Origin: Methylotenera_A sp031417915
GTDB lineage: Bacteria > Pseudomonadota > Gammaproteobacteria > Burkholderiales > Methylophilaceae
Direction: 5' to 3'
Length of the DNA stretch: 64,000 nt
Assembly (NCBI GenBank): GCA_031417915.1
Contig: JANOWN010000042.1
Coordinates: 1 to 64,000, forward strand
Made by a program: the position numbers and the translations under genes. The number at the start of each line of letters is the position of its first letter. The stretch's first letter is position 1. The notes under the pieces are model-generated. The model searched no databases and was not told the origin of the DNA. It was given only the letters and a program-made list of their open reading frames with translations. Of the stretch, positions 43,806-53,388 are shown piece after piece.

Positions 43806-44903
43806 ATGATTAGCCAGCTGTTACAAGGCTTATTCAAGCACATCGATGCCTTTTTAATGGGCTGCTTATTATTTACCATGTTGGTAGGCCTGTTCGTGCT
43901 GTATAGCGCCTCTGGACAAAGTTTAGAAAGAATCAGCGCGCAGTTGGTTAACATTGCAGTAGCTTTAAGTGTCATGTGGCTAGTCAGTAACATACAGCCG
44001 CAGCACATCGAGCGCATTGCCGTACCCGCCTATTTATTGGGCGTACTGTTACTTATTGCTGTAGCCTTGTTTGGCGACATTAGCCATGGCGCGCGTCGCT
44101 GGCTGAATTTAGGTATAACCAAAATTCAGCCTTCAGAAATTATGCGCATTGCCGTGCCCATGATGTTGGCTTGGTTTTTTGCTAAGCGCGAAGCCAGCCC
44201 TCGAATTGCTGACTTTGCCATCGCAGCCGCCATGCTACTGATTCCCGTCGGCTTAATCGCCAAACAACCAGATTTGGGCACGGCTTTGTTGATTAGTGCT
44301 TCAGGCGTTTTTGTGATTTTTTTGGCGGGCTTAAGCTGGCGTTTTATACTTGGTGGCGCCGTTTTAACTAGCGCGCTCTTGCCGCTTTTTTGGTCTATGT
44401 TGCATGATTACCAAAGAAGAAGAATTGAAATTTTAGTTGACCCATCGCAAGACCCTTTAGGCGCAGGCTATCACACCATACAGGCAACCATTGCGCTAGG
44501 CTCTGGTGGTATGACAGGCAAAGGCTGGCTCAATGGCACGCAGGCGCAATTAGACTTTTTACCTGAGCGTACTACAGATTTTATTTTTGCAGTTTTTGGC
44601 GAAGAATTTGGCATGGCGGGAAACTTAATTTTGCTCATATTATTTAGCTTGATAATCGCCAGAGGCCTAGTGATTGCCGCACAAGCTAAAAGCACATTCA
44701 CACGCTTACTGGCTGGCAGTATCACACTCACCTTTTTTACTTACGCATTTGTCAACATGGGCATGGTGAGCGGTATATTGCCTGTTGTTGGCGTGCCTCT
44801 GCCGCTCATTAGTTACGGCGGCACGTCAATGGTTACTTTATTGTTAAGTTTTGGTATTTTAATGAGCATCCAAACGCATAAAAAACTGGTGGCATCAGGC
44901 TAG
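43806..44903 (+). CDS. rodA: peptidoglycan glycosyltransferase RodA
   Basis: SEDS-family polymerase of the elongasome. About 365 residues, about 10 membrane segments. Motifs: LVGLFVLYSASGQS, GARRWLNLGITKIQPSE, KQPDLGTALL, GGMTGKGWLNGTQAQLDFLP, ERTTDFIFAVFGEEFG and PLISYGGTSMVT. ATG 43806 is preferred over TTG 43794, because the AGGA at 43790-43793 is too close to the TTG. Confidence 0.95.
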   Translation: MISQLLQGLFKHIDAFLMGCLLFTMLVGLFVLYSASGQSLERISAQLVNIAVALSVMWLVSNIQPQHIERIAVPAYLLGVLLLIAVALFGDISHGARRWLNLGITKIQPSEIMRIAVPMMLAWFFAKREASPRIADFAIAAAMLLIPVGLIAKQPDLGTALLISASGVFVIFLAGLSWRFILGGAVLTSALLPLFWSMLHDYQRRRIEILVDPSQDPLGAGYHTIQATIALGSGGMTGKGWLNGTQAQLDFLPERTTDFIFAVFGEEFGMAGNLILLILFSLIIARGLVIAAQAKSTFTRLLAGSITLTFFTYAFVNMGMVSGILPVVGVPLPLISYGGTSMVTLLLSFGILMSIQTHKKLVASG

Positions 44904-44926
44904 TTAAATCAAGGTAAAATTTCACT

Positions 44927-45943
44927 ATGAAAAAACAAACTTGTTTGATTTTATTTTGCTGCCTATGCTTAGTAGCTTGCGGTGGCAAACGCAGCACTAA
45001 ACCTGCGCCAATACCCGCACCGCCTACATCAACGACAAAGCCGCCTGCGAGCAGTCCTGCACCTAGCAGCCCTACGCCCAGCACTCCGCCGCCGACTTCG
45101 ACCCCTCAAACACCTGCGCCATCTACATCAGCACCTGACACACCCACTAAGCCAGGCGGGTACTATTTAGATGATGGTCCAGACACGAACCCACCGCAAA
45201 ATTTAGATGACATCCCCAATGCTGTACCTAAAAAAGAGCCATTATTAAGCCGATCCAACAAACCCTATAAAGCGCTTGGTGCTACCTATACGCCTATGAC
45301 AAGCTACCAGCCCTATAAAGCGAAAGGGGTTGCTTCTTGGTACGGCAAGCGTTTTCACGGCAAAAAAACCTCTAGCGGCGAGGTGTATGATATGTATGGA
45401 ATGTCTGCAGCACATACGATTTTGCCACTGCCCAGTTACGTTAAAGTCACCAACCCTACCAATGGCCGCTCTGTGATTGTGCGGGTGAATGATAGAGGGC
45501 CTTTTAAACATAGTCGAGAGATTGATTTGTCTTACGTAGCCGCTTATAAACTACGTTTTATTTCGAAAGGCAGCACTGCAGTAGAGGTGGAAGCGATTGA
45601 CCCCAATAACTTCGCATATAACACACAAACTATAGACGCCTCTCCCGCGGCGCCTAGCCCAGAAGCCGCGCAGAATAAGGCTCCCGAGACAGATATTGTA
45701 GACATGCAAGCCCCTGGGGTTTATGTGCAAGCTGGTGCATTTAAAAGCGAGGCAAATGCTGAAGCGCTGCTCAAAAAAATTCAAAGCTTGGGCATGAGTG
45801 AAAATGTAGGTTTAAATCGCGTGTATAACAACAATCTGCACCGCTTAAAACTTGGTCCTTATAACAGCAGGTCAGAAGCAGATGAAGCAGCTGCAAACAT
45901 TCGCCGAAAACTCAATATTCCAGCCATTACTATTAATCAATAA
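44927..45943 (+). CDS. rlpA: septal ring / rare lipoprotein A
   Basis: Outer-membrane lipoprotein; in Pseudomonas it is a lytic transglycosylase for naked glycan. 338 residues. Lipobox LVAC (Cys18). A long Pro/Ser/Thr linker covers about 27-85 (PSTPPPTSTPQTPAPSTSAP). The double-psi beta-barrel has KGVASWYGKRFHGKKTSSGE and VRVNDRGPFKHSREIDLSY. The SPOR domain is at the C-terminus (VYVQAGAFKSEANAEALLKK, RLKLGPYNSRSEADEAAA). It follows rodA and overlaps the dacA start by 1 bp. Confidence 0.94.
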   Translation: MKKQTCLILFCCLCLVACGGKRSTKPAPIPAPPTSTTKPPASSPAPSSPTPSTPPPTSTPQTPAPSTSAPDTPTKPGGYYLDDGPDTNPPQNLDDIPNAVPKKEPLLSRSNKPYKALGATYTPMTSYQPYKAKGVASWYGKRFHGKKTSSGEVYDMYGMSAAHTILPLPSYVKVTNPTNGRSVIVRVNDRGPFKHSREIDLSYVAAYKLRFISKGSTAVEVEAIDPNNFAYNTQTIDASPAAPSPEAAQNKAPETDIVDMQAPGVYVQAGAFKSEANAEALLKKIQSLGMSENVGLNRVYNNNLHRLKLGPYNSRSEADEAAANIRRKLNIPAITINQ

Positions 45944-47088
45944 TGACACCTATGCGCCTATTTAACATTCAACTATCTTTTTTACTTTTAGTATTGCCAC
46001 TTTTTAGCTGGGCTGCACAAGTTGCACCACCGCCCACATTAGCCGTCAAGGCTTATTTATTACAAGATTTTAATAGTGGAACACAAATCGCTTCTTACAA
46101 AAAAGATGAGCGTATTGAACCTGCTTCGCTGACTAAAATTATGACCGCTTACGTCACCTTCGCTGCCATTCAACAAGGCCACTTAAAACTCGACCAAACC
46201 ATACCTGTATCTGAGGCGGCATGGAAGGTCGAAGGCTCTAAAATGTTTATTGAGCCCAACAAACCAGTCACCGTGGACGAACTTTTACACGGCATGATTA
46301 TTCAATCTGGTAACGATGCGTCTATTACCTTAGCTCTAGGGGTTGCAGGAACGGAAGCGCAATTTGCCGAAATGATGAATAAACAAGCGGCGAAACTTGG
46401 TATGGCAAACACGCACTTTATGAATGCAACTGGTCTTCCAGATAAGGGCCATTACACCACTGCCAATGATTTAGTGCTTCTAGCGACAGCGTTAATTCGT
46501 GATTTTCCACAGGAATATCACCGTCTATATTCTGTGAAAGAATACACCTATAACAAGATTACGCAGCCTAATCGTAATCGCTTGTTGTGGCTGGATTCCA
46601 ACGTAGACGGAATGAAAACGGGTCATACCGAATCGGCAGGTTACTGCTTAATTGCCTCCTCAAAACGAGGTGGATCGCGTTTGGTTTCTGTGCTACTAGG
46701 CGCAGCCTCTGAAGCCATGCGTGCATCAGAAAGTCAAAAGCTACTTAATTATGGTTTTCAATTTTACGAATCTACTTTAGTGTATAAGCAATCGCAAACT
46801 GTGAACACATTACGCGTTTACAAAGGCCAAGATAAAACCGTTGCCGCCTCACTTAACAAAGATTTTTATTTAACCTTGCCTAAAGGCGATTACGCACGCG
46901 CAAAAGCCAGCATGACCAGCCAACAACCGCTAATTGCACCGATTAGAGCGGGCCAAGAAATTGGCAAAATTACTTTTTCTTTAGATGGCAAAATAATCAA
47001 CGAACAAAAATTAGTTGCCTCAAAAAGTATTGATTCAGCTGGTTTCATTGGACGCATTGTAGATAGCATTAAATTGATGGTGCGATAA
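45943..47088 (+). CDS. dacA: D-alanyl-D-alanine carboxypeptidase (PBP5/6 type)
   Basis: Trims the terminal D-Ala of pentapeptides. 381 residues. Signal peptide 1-24. Active-site motifs: SLTK (EPASLTKIMTAYV, near residue 65), SGN (IIQSGNDASITLA, near 121) and KTG (DGMKTGHTESAGYC, near 226). The beta-rich C-terminal domain and the amphipathic anchor (GRIVDSIKLMVR) are present. Between rlpA and the ybeD-lipB-lipA genes, a conserved order. Confidence 0.96.
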   Translation: MTPMRLFNIQLSFLLLVLPLFSWAAQVAPPPTLAVKAYLLQDFNSGTQIASYKKDERIEPASLTKIMTAYVTFAAIQQGHLKLDQTIPVSEAAWKVEGSKMFIEPNKPVTVDELLHGMIIQSGNDASITLALGVAGTEAQFAEMMNKQAAKLGMANTHFMNATGLPDKGHYTTANDLVLLATALIRDFPQEYHRLYSVKEYTYNKITQPNRNRLLWLDSNVDGMKTGHTESAGYCLIASSKRGGSRLVSVLLGAASEAMRASESQKLLNYGFQFYESTLVYKQSQTVNTLRVYKGQDKTVAASLNKDFYLTLPKGDYARAKASMTSQQPLIAPIRAGQEIGKITFSLDGKIINEQKLVASKSIDSAGFIGRIVDSIKLMVR

Positions 47089-47089
47089 C

Positions 47090-47365
47090 ATGGCGATGGA
47101 CGACGTTTCTGAGACCTTAATTGAATTTCCATGTGACTTCCCCATCAAAGTCATGGGCGAAACAAAGCCAGATTTCACGGCTGAAATCGTCAAAACCATC
47201 CAAAAGTTAATTCCCGCCTTTGATGCCAGCAACATTGAAATGCGCGGCAGTTCTGGTGGTAAATATATCAGCCTCACTTGCACTGTGTACGTCACATCCA
47301 AACCGCAGTTGGACGATATTTACCGCGCGCTCACTTCGCATCCAATGGTAAAAGTGGTGCTTTAA
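47090..47365 (+). CDS. ybeD: YbeD/DUF493 family protein
   Basis: 91 residues, small ferredoxin-like alpha/beta fold. Pattern IEFPCDFPIKVMGETKPDF and MRGSSGGKYISLTCTVYV, ending LTSHPMVKVVL, all typical of YbeD. Almost always found between dacA and lipB. Its role, possibly in lipoate metabolism, is not established. Confidence 0.93.
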   Translation: MAMDDVSETLIEFPCDFPIKVMGETKPDFTAEIVKTIQKLIPAFDASNIEMRGSSGGKYISLTCTVYVTSKPQLDDIYRALTSHPMVKVVL

Positions 47366-47371
47366 TTTTTG

Positions 47372-48001
47372 ATGGAAATAATTAGCCGTAATTTAGGCCG
47401 CACAGATTACCAAACCACATTGCACGCGATGCAGCAATTTACTGCAAATCGTACGCCTCAAACTCCTGATGAAATATGGCTTACAGAGCATGCTTCTGTT
47501 TACACTTTAGGCTTAAACCGTAAAAACGTTCGACTGCCAGAACATAAAGAAAATAGCCACAACATTCCAGTCGTTTTAGTCGATCGCGGTGGAAAAATTA
47601 CTTACCACGGCTTGGGCCAAGTAGTGATTTATGTGCTGTTAGATTTAACACGTAATAAGCGCAATATACGACAATTAGTCGATGCCCTAGAAGCCAGTAT
47701 AATAGGGCTCCTTGGAGCATATCATATCAAGGCTTTTTCCAAAAAAGATGCGCCTGGCGTATATGTGCAGGTTGGTGATAGGCAAAAAAAAATCGCTTCG
47801 CTTGGTTTGCGCTTAAAAAATAATTGCTGCTATCATGGCTTAAGTTTAAATGTTGGTATGGATTTAGCGCCGTTTGATGCAATTGATCCATGCGGTTATA
47901 TTGGACTGGAAGTCACACAAACAAAGGACTTAGGCATCAATAAATCTCCCTCAGAAATGGGCGAATTACTACTACAAAAGTTAATAGAAAACCTTAAATA
48001 A
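47372..48001 (+). CDS. lipB: octanoyl-[ACP]:protein N-octanoyltransferase
   Basis: Moves octanoate from ACP to lipoyl domains. 209 residues from ATG 47372 (a TTG just before it is less likely). Motifs: DRGGKITYHGLGQVVIYVLL, KIASLGLRLKNNCCYHG (catalytic Lys) and DPCGYIGLEVTQTKDLG (catalytic Cys). The usual GPGQ is GLGQ here, a mild deviation. Overlaps lipA by 1 bp. Confidence 0.95.
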   Translation: MEIISRNLGRTDYQTTLHAMQQFTANRTPQTPDEIWLTEHASVYTLGLNRKNVRLPEHKENSHNIPVVLVDRGGKITYHGLGQVVIYVLLDLTRNKRNIRQLVDALEASIIGLLGAYHIKAFSKKDAPGVYVQVGDRQKKIASLGLRLKNNCCYHGLSLNVGMDLAPFDAIDPCGYIGLEVTQTKDLGINKSPSEMGELLLQKLIENLK

Positions 48002-48963
48002 TGAGTGAATTAGGCAATCCGATTGCAAGTAATAAAATCGCGGGCATCAAGCAGATTGATGCCGAAAAAACGTCGCGCATTCCCATCAAAATCATCCCAC
48101 AACCTATGCTGCGCAAGCCTGGTTGGATACGCATGAAAGTGCCTGATTCGGCGCGCTTTCAAGTGATTAAGAAAATTTTGCGTGAGAACAATCTGCATAC
48201 CGTATGTGAAGAAGCAAGTTGCCCGAACATAGGCGAATGCTTTAGCAACGGCACGGCAACGTTTATGATTTTGGGTGATATTTGCACACGGCGCTGCCCG
48301 TTTTGCGACGTGGCCCACGGCAAACCATTAGCGCCAGACATTAGCGAACCCGCCAACCTAGCGCACACCATTGCGCAAATGCAGTTGAAATACGTCGTCA
48401 TTACATCGGTTGATCGCGATGACTTAAAAGATGGCGGCGCCCAACATTTTGTCGATTGTATTCATGCAGTTAGAGCAGCCTCTCCCAACATTAAAATTGA
48501 AATTTTAGTACCCGATTTTCGGGGTCGCTTAGATATTGCGTTAGAAATTTTGCACAAAGCGCCACCTGACGTGATGAACCATAATTTAGAAACTGTGCCA
48601 CGTTTATATAAACAAGCACGCCCAGGTTCTGATTATCAAAATTCACTAAATTTGCTGAAAATGTTCAGTGAAATGTATCCACACATTCCCACCAAATCTG
48701 GCCTCATGCTGGGGCTGGGCGAAACTGATGATGAAATTCTGCTAGTGATGCAAGATTTGCGCGCGCATGGTGTTTCGATGCTGACGGTTGGTCAATATTT
48801 GCAACCCAGCGTACACCATTTGCCCGTGATGCGTTATGTGGAACCTGCAATTTTTGATGATTTAAAACAAAAAGCTGACGCGATGGGCTTTAATAATGCA
48901 GCCATCGGCCCCATGGTAAGAAGTAGTTACCACGCAGAGGCGCAAGCACAGCATATTGCCTAG
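48001..48963 (+). CDS. lipA: lipoyl synthase
   Basis: Radical SAM enzyme that inserts two sulfurs into octanoyl groups. 320 residues. Auxiliary cluster Cys in CEEASCPNIGEC, radical SAM cluster CTRRCPFCDV, and C-terminal RSSYHAE with the conserved Ser ligand (MVRSSYHAEAQA). Completes the lipB-lipA pathway for pyruvate and oxoglutarate dehydrogenase and the glycine cleavage system. Confidence 0.97.
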   Translation: MSELGNPIASNKIAGIKQIDAEKTSRIPIKIIPQPMLRKPGWIRMKVPDSARFQVIKKILRENNLHTVCEEASCPNIGECFSNGTATFMILGDICTRRCPFCDVAHGKPLAPDISEPANLAHTIAQMQLKYVVITSVDRDDLKDGGAQHFVDCIHAVRAASPNIKIEILVPDFRGRLDIALEILHKAPPDVMNHNLETVPRLYKQARPGSDYQNSLNLLKMFSEMYPHIPTKSGLMLGLGETDDEILLVMQDLRAHGVSMLTVGQYLQPSVHHLPVMRYVEPAIFDDLKQKADAMGFNNAAIGPMVRSSYHAEAQAQHIA

Positions 48964-49126
48964 ACTGTAAATGCTACATACATTAACACTAAAAATTCAT
49001 CTTTCTAAGAAAAACAAGGCGCGACCCTAAAAATTAGACGCGGCATATGTTGTGTATATGTAAGAATAAATTTTTGGTTGAGCAACGCTGTGTTTCAACG
49101 AAATATGAATTTTTAAGGATAACAAG

Positions 49127-50422
49127 ATGGTTCCACATTTAACTACAGCCCTCAGCGGCCCATTACTCAGTTTAGAAAAGCGCATGTTAAGCGACATGCC
49201 AAAAATCGAACATTGGTTTCGCACGCAATGGCTAGAGTACGCGTCGCCGTTTTACGCGAGCGTAGACTTACGTAATTCGGGCTTTAAACTTGCGCCAGTC
49301 GATACTAATTTATTTCCTGGCGGTTTTAATAATCTCAACCCTGAATTTTTAACATTAAGCGTGCAAGCGGCCATGGTGGCGGTTGAGAAAATCTGCCCCG
49401 AGGCGCATCGCCTAATGATTATTCCTGAAAATCACACGCGCAATACTTACTACTTGCGCAACGTCGTCGAGCTGGTCGCCATCATGAAAGCAGCTGGGCT
49501 GGATGTGCGTGTGGGTACAATAAACCCAGAAATTACAGAACCCACAACGCTACTGGCACATGACGGGCAAGCACTGCTGCTAGAACCAGTGATGCGTGAA
49601 GGCAACAGAATTAAGCTCAAAAATAAAGATTTGGGCGATTTTGATAGCTGCGCGATTTTACTTAATAATGATTTATCTGGTGGAATTCCAGAAATCCTCA
49701 AAAATCTCGAACAAGATTTAATTCCACCCTTACACGCAGGTTGGCACGTTAGAAGAAAATCGCAGCATTTTGCCGCATATAACCGCGTAGTTGATGAATT
49801 TTCACAACTTTTAGAGATAGATTCATGGTTGCTCAATCCATACTTTGAAACTTGTGGTGAAATCAACTTTCACGAGCGTACAGGTGAAGATTGTTTGGCA
49901 GCAAAAGTCGAAATTTTGCTGGATAAAATCAAATTGAAATACGCCGAATATGGCATCACGCAAGAGCCATTTGTCATCGTAAAAGCCGATGCTGGCACTT
50001 ACGGCATGGGCATTATGACGGTAAAATCGCCTGATGATGTGCGCGATTTAAACCGCAAAGCGCGCAACAAAATGTCGGTGATTAAGGAAGGCCAAGAAGT
50101 TTCGGAAGTAATCATTCAAGAAGGCGTTTATACCTTCGAAAGCATCAACGACGCGGTTGCCGAGCCGGTGGTGTATATGATGGATCACTTTGTGATTGGC
50201 GGTTTTTATCGTGTGCACACCGAGCGCGGCGCGGATGAAAACTTGAATGCGCCTGGCTCACAATTTGTGCCTTTAGCATTTGAAAAACCTTGTACTTTGC
50301 CCGATTGCGCAGGTCAGCCCGATACCGTGCCGAACCGTTTTTATGCGTATGGTGTGGTCGCGCGCTTGGCCTTGCTAGCGGCGGCGATTGAACTACAAGA
50401 AACTGACCCGCTAAATCAGTAA
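49127..50422 (+). CDS. gshA: glutamate-cysteine ligase (proteobacterial GshA type)
   Basis: First step of glutathione synthesis. 431 residues. It is not the E. coli-like enzyme but the type found in Nitrosomonas/Thiobacillus-like betaproteobacteria, recognised from the whole-sequence pattern (PVDTNLFPGGFNNLNPEF, IPENHTRNTYYLRNV, IVKADAGTYGMGIMTVKS). AAGGA lies 8 nt before the ATG. It precedes gshB by 107 bp, with a hairpin repeat between them. Confidence 0.9.
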   Translation: MVPHLTTALSGPLLSLEKRMLSDMPKIEHWFRTQWLEYASPFYASVDLRNSGFKLAPVDTNLFPGGFNNLNPEFLTLSVQAAMVAVEKICPEAHRLMIIPENHTRNTYYLRNVVELVAIMKAAGLDVRVGTINPEITEPTTLLAHDGQALLLEPVMREGNRIKLKNKDLGDFDSCAILLNNDLSGGIPEILKNLEQDLIPPLHAGWHVRRKSQHFAAYNRVVDEFSQLLEIDSWLLNPYFETCGEINFHERTGEDCLAAKVEILLDKIKLKYAEYGITQEPFVIVKADAGTYGMGIMTVKSPDDVRDLNRKARNKMSVIKEGQEVSEVIIQEGVYTFESINDAVAEPVVYMMDHFVIGGFYRVHTERGADENLNAPGSQFVPLAFEKPCTLPDCAGQPDTVPNRFYAYGVVARLALLAAAIELQETDPLNQ

Positions 50423-50459
50423 ATACTGTTTTTTCAATGAAAAAATGTATAAATGTAGA

Positions 50460-50500
50460 TGCCCTGTAATCCTCATGGATATTGGATTGCAGGCCTGCTC
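50460..50500. repeat. AATATCCATG-loop repeat between gshA and gshB, copy 7
   Basis: GCCCTGTAATCC-TCATGGATATT-GGATTGCAGGC is the best-formed hairpin of the family: about 10 bp of stem with one G-T pair and an 11-nt loop. It may act as a processing or stability element in the gshA-gshB message. Confidence 0.7.
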
Positions 50501-50529
50501 TAATATGATTTAATTGTGAGTTAAATGAG

Positions 50530-51465
50530 ATGAAACTACTTTTTATTTTAGATCCGCTCGATAGCTTAAAAACCTATAAAGATACCAGCGTTGCGCTAAT
50601 GCGCGAGGCCGCTGAGCGCGGTCACAGCTTGTTTGTGTGTGAGCAGCATGATGTGTTTTTGCGCAATGAAACAGTAAAATTTAACGCGGCTAAATTTAAC
50701 TTTAGTGATAAAGAAAACTGGTATGAAATAGGTGAAATTGAAGAATTTTTGCCCAAAAACTTTGGCGCCATTTTAATGCGCAAAGACCCGCCATTTGATA
50801 ACGAATACCTGTACAGCACCTATTTGCTCGAGTTGGCTGCAAATCAAGGCGCGCGCGTCATCAACAATCCTGCATCGGTGCGCAGTTGGAACGAGAAATT
50901 ATCCGTCGCTAAATTTCCGCAATGTGCGCCAGAATTTTTGGTCACCAGCAATAACGATTTAATTCGCGAGTTTCTAAAAAAACACCAAGATATTGTCGTA
51001 AAGCCGCTAGACGGCATGGGCGGTAGCGGAATATTTAGAATACACGAATATGACCATAATATTGGCGTAATTTTAGAAACCGCGACCAAGTTTGGCCAGC
51101 AAACAATTATGGCGCAACGTTATCTGCCGCAAATTCTGCAAGGCGATAAACGCATTATTGTCATCAATGGCGAGCCGCTTCCATACTCACTTGCACGCAT
51201 TCCTAAAGTGGGCGAAACACGCGGCAATTTGGCTGCAGGCGGCACTGGTGTTGCGCAGAAACTTACGCCACGCGATTTGGAAATCGCAACCACTATTGGA
51301 AAAGTGCTCAAGCAAGAAGGTTTATTTTTGGTAGGGCTGGATGTAATTGGCGACTATTTAACCGAAATCAACGTCACCAGCCCCACTGGCATGGTGGAAA
51401 TTGCCGCGCAAACAGACTGCAAACCTGCGCAAGTTTTTATCAAGGCACTAGAAGAAATTAGTTAG
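50530..51465 (+). CDS. gshB: glutathione synthetase
   Basis: Adds Gly to gamma-Glu-Cys. 311 residues, ATP-grasp. Motifs: FILDPLDSLKTYKDTSVALM, AILMRKDPPFDNEYLYSTYL, VKPLDGMGGSGIFRI (ATP loop), GDKRIIVINGEPLPYSLARI, RGNLAAGGTG and LTEINVTSPTGMVE. Full length. Next to gshA, so both glutathione steps are encoded here. Confidence 0.97.
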   Translation: MKLLFILDPLDSLKTYKDTSVALMREAAERGHSLFVCEQHDVFLRNETVKFNAAKFNFSDKENWYEIGEIEEFLPKNFGAILMRKDPPFDNEYLYSTYLLELAANQGARVINNPASVRSWNEKLSVAKFPQCAPEFLVTSNNDLIREFLKKHQDIVVKPLDGMGGSGIFRIHEYDHNIGVILETATKFGQQTIMAQRYLPQILQGDKRIIVINGEPLPYSLARIPKVGETRGNLAAGGTGVAQKLTPRDLEIATTIGKVLKQEGLFLVGLDVIGDYLTEINVTSPTGMVEIAAQTDCKPAQVFIKALEEIS

Positions 51466-51475
51466 AATAGCGCCT

Positions 51476-52534
51476 ATGCGCTTATTTCTATCCTTCATCC
51501 TTAGTATTTTTCTTGCTGGCTGCACAAAACCAGAACCGCTCTACAACACGCAAAGTTATGTGTTTGGCACGCTGGTGGATATTAGCGTTTACGGCGAGCC
51601 AGAAGCCAAAGCGCAAGCGGTTTCTAACGAGATTATTCACAAATTTCAAGGTTTGCATCAGCGCCTGCATGCTTGGCAACCTAGCGAATTAAAATCGCTT
51701 AACGAAAGTTTTGCAAAAGGCAAAACACCAGTCGCTATTCAACCTGATGTTGCAGCCATGATTACTGATGCAACAAAATTATCTGTTCAATCCAATGGCG
51801 CCTTCAACCCCAGTATTGGTGAGCTTATCGAGACATGGGGGTTTCATCATGATGAATTCAAGCCTACTAAAGTCGATGAAAACAAGATAAAAGACTTGGT
51901 ACAAGCCAGCCCGCAAATGACCGACATCGTCATTGAAAACAGCAAAGTTTTTAGCAAAAATCCCGCAGTACAACTTGATCTTGGCGGCTATGCAAAAGGC
52001 TATGCGCTAGATTTGGCACTAAAATATTTACGCGAACAAGGCGTTAAAAACGCGCTGGTCAACATTGGCGGCAACATTATTGCACTGGGCAAGCATGGCG
52101 AAAACCCTTGGCGCGTGGGTATCCAGCATCCGCGCAAGCCCAATGCAATCGCCACACTCCAATTAGAAAGTGGCTGGGCGATTGGCACCTCGGGCGATTA
52201 TCAACGCTATTTTGAGCTAGATAGCAAACGCTATTGCCACATTATCGACCCAGAAACTGGCTACCCAGTGCAAGGTGTGCAAGCGGTGACCGTGCTGATT
52301 CCACCACAAACCATATCTCGAACAACTGGCGCTGGCACATTATCTGATGTCGCCTCTAAGCCAATTTTTATTGCCAAGCCTTCAGCACGCGCAGAAGCGG
52401 CAAAAGTGATGAATATTGAGAATTTTATCGTCATAGTATCCAGTGATAAAATTTTAGTTAGCAAGGCGATGGCGAAGCGTATTGTTTGGCTAGACAAGGA
52501 TGCTGCAAAACATGCGCTTCAAATTCAACCCTAA
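51476..52534 (+). CDS. apbE: FAD:protein FMN transferase (ApbE)
   Basis: Attaches FMN covalently to Thr in flavoproteins such as Rnf/Nqr subunits. 352 residues, lipoprotein with lipobox LAGC (Cys16). Motifs: YVFGTLVDISVYGE, NGAFNPSIGELIETWGF, QLDLGGYAKGYALDLAL, LVNIGGNIIALGKH, WAIGTSGDYQRYF and CHIIDPETGYPVQ. It starts 10 bp after gshB and overlaps the NusG_II gene. Confidence 0.95.
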   Translation: MRLFLSFILSIFLAGCTKPEPLYNTQSYVFGTLVDISVYGEPEAKAQAVSNEIIHKFQGLHQRLHAWQPSELKSLNESFAKGKTPVAIQPDVAAMITDATKLSVQSNGAFNPSIGELIETWGFHHDEFKPTKVDENKIKDLVQASPQMTDIVIENSKVFSKNPAVQLDLGGYAKGYALDLALKYLREQGVKNALVNIGGNIIALGKHGENPWRVGIQHPRKPNAIATLQLESGWAIGTSGDYQRYFELDSKRYCHIIDPETGYPVQGVQAVTVLIPPQTISRTTGAGTLSDVASKPIFIAKPSARAEAAKVMNIENFIVIVSSDKILVSKAMAKRIVWLDKDAAKHALQIQP

Positions 52535-52892
52535 ACCGCTTATAGGAGATTGGTTTGTTATAGCCATCAGCGTGATAATGGTTGGTGTTATGTTTCAGCA
52601 GTTTTGGAGTTTTGAACACGCGAGTAAACTAAAAATTCGGCAAGGCAGCAAAATTATTGGCACATATGACTTAAACCAAACGCGTGAGCTTCATATTCAT
52701 GGTGCATTCGGGGATTCACATATTATAATTAACCAAGGTAAAGTGCGCTTTAAGCAATCACCTTGCACAAATCAATATTGCGTACATCAAGGTTGGTTAA
52801 ACCACGCAGGACAAGTGGCCATTTGCTTACCCAATCAAATCAGCTTGCAATTATTGGGTGCAAAAAGCACTTATGACTCGCTCAATTACTAA
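52512..52892 (+). CDS. NusG domain II-containing membrane-anchored protein
   Basis: About 126 residues. N-terminal membrane segment (WFVIAISVIMVGVMFQQFW), then a beta domain with RELHIHGAFGDSHIIINQGK, and a Cys-containing stretch SPCTNQYCVHQGWLNHAGQV ending VAICLPNQISLQL. This matches the NusG_II family of exported proteins found beside Gx transporters and ApbE. The Cys residues may form a disulfide or hold a ligand. Overlaps apbE by 23 bp and the next gene by 20 bp. Confidence 0.85.
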   Translation: MRFKFNPKPLIGDWFVIAISVIMVGVMFQQFWSFEHASKLKIRQGSKIIGTYDLNQTRELHIHGAFGDSHIIINQGKVRFKQSPCTNQYCVHQGWLNHAGQVAICLPNQISLQLLGAKSTYDSLNY

Positions 52893-53385
52893 AATTCACA
52901 CCACCGCGGAAGACCACCACATTGCCAAACTAACGGCATTGGCAATTGGTTTACACATTTTGGAAGCCGTTATCCCGTCACCATTGCCAGGCGTAAAGCC
53001 TGGCATCGCCAATATTGTGACACTATATGTGCTTTACGAATATGGATTCGCCACTGCCGCGTGGGTAAGCCTTCTGAGAGTATTTGCCAGCAGCTTATTG
53101 CTAGGTCAGTTTTTATCGCCCACTTTTATATTAAGCCTAAGTGGTGCGTTACTAAGTTTAGCCGCTTTATTTTTGGCACAACAGCTACCAAAAAAATATT
53201 TCAGCGTCATCAGCTTAAGTATATTCGCCGCTTTTGCTCATATTGCAGGCCAATTAATAGTTGTACGTTTATGGCTTATCCCACATACAGGGGTTGTTTA
53301 TTTAATCCCAATTTTTGCACTAGCCGCCCTAATTTTTGGGTTAATCAACGGTTTAATTACCGCCAAATTATTACATTCAAAATAA
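52873..53385 (+). CDS. Gx transporter family membrane protein
   Basis: About 170 residues, about five membrane segments. N-terminal HHIAKLTALAIGLHILEAVI, then PSPLPGVKPGIANIVTLYVL and SLLRVFASSLLLGQFLSPTF, the pattern of the family also named heptaprenyl diphosphate synthase component I, now considered an ECF-like or Gx transporter. Substrate unknown. ATG 52873 is preferred to GTG 52858. It closes the apbE-NusG_II-Gx set; the pairing suggests flavin or redox cofactor handling. Confidence 0.85.
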   Translation: MTRSITKIHTTAEDHHIAKLTALAIGLHILEAVIPSPLPGVKPGIANIVTLYVLYEYGFATAAWVSLLRVFASSLLLGQFLSPTFILSLSGALLSLAALFLAQQLPKKYFSVISLSIFAAFAHIAGQLIVVRLWLIPHTGVVYLIPIFALAALIFGLINGLITAKLLHSK

Positions 53386-53388
53386 AAA

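Noticed and set aside
48964..49126. Possible small RNA or gene between lipA and gshA
   Set aside because: Only a distant 10-bp inverted repeat (AAAAATTCAT / ATGAATTTTT) is visible; no terminator or coding signal beyond the gshA ribosome site.
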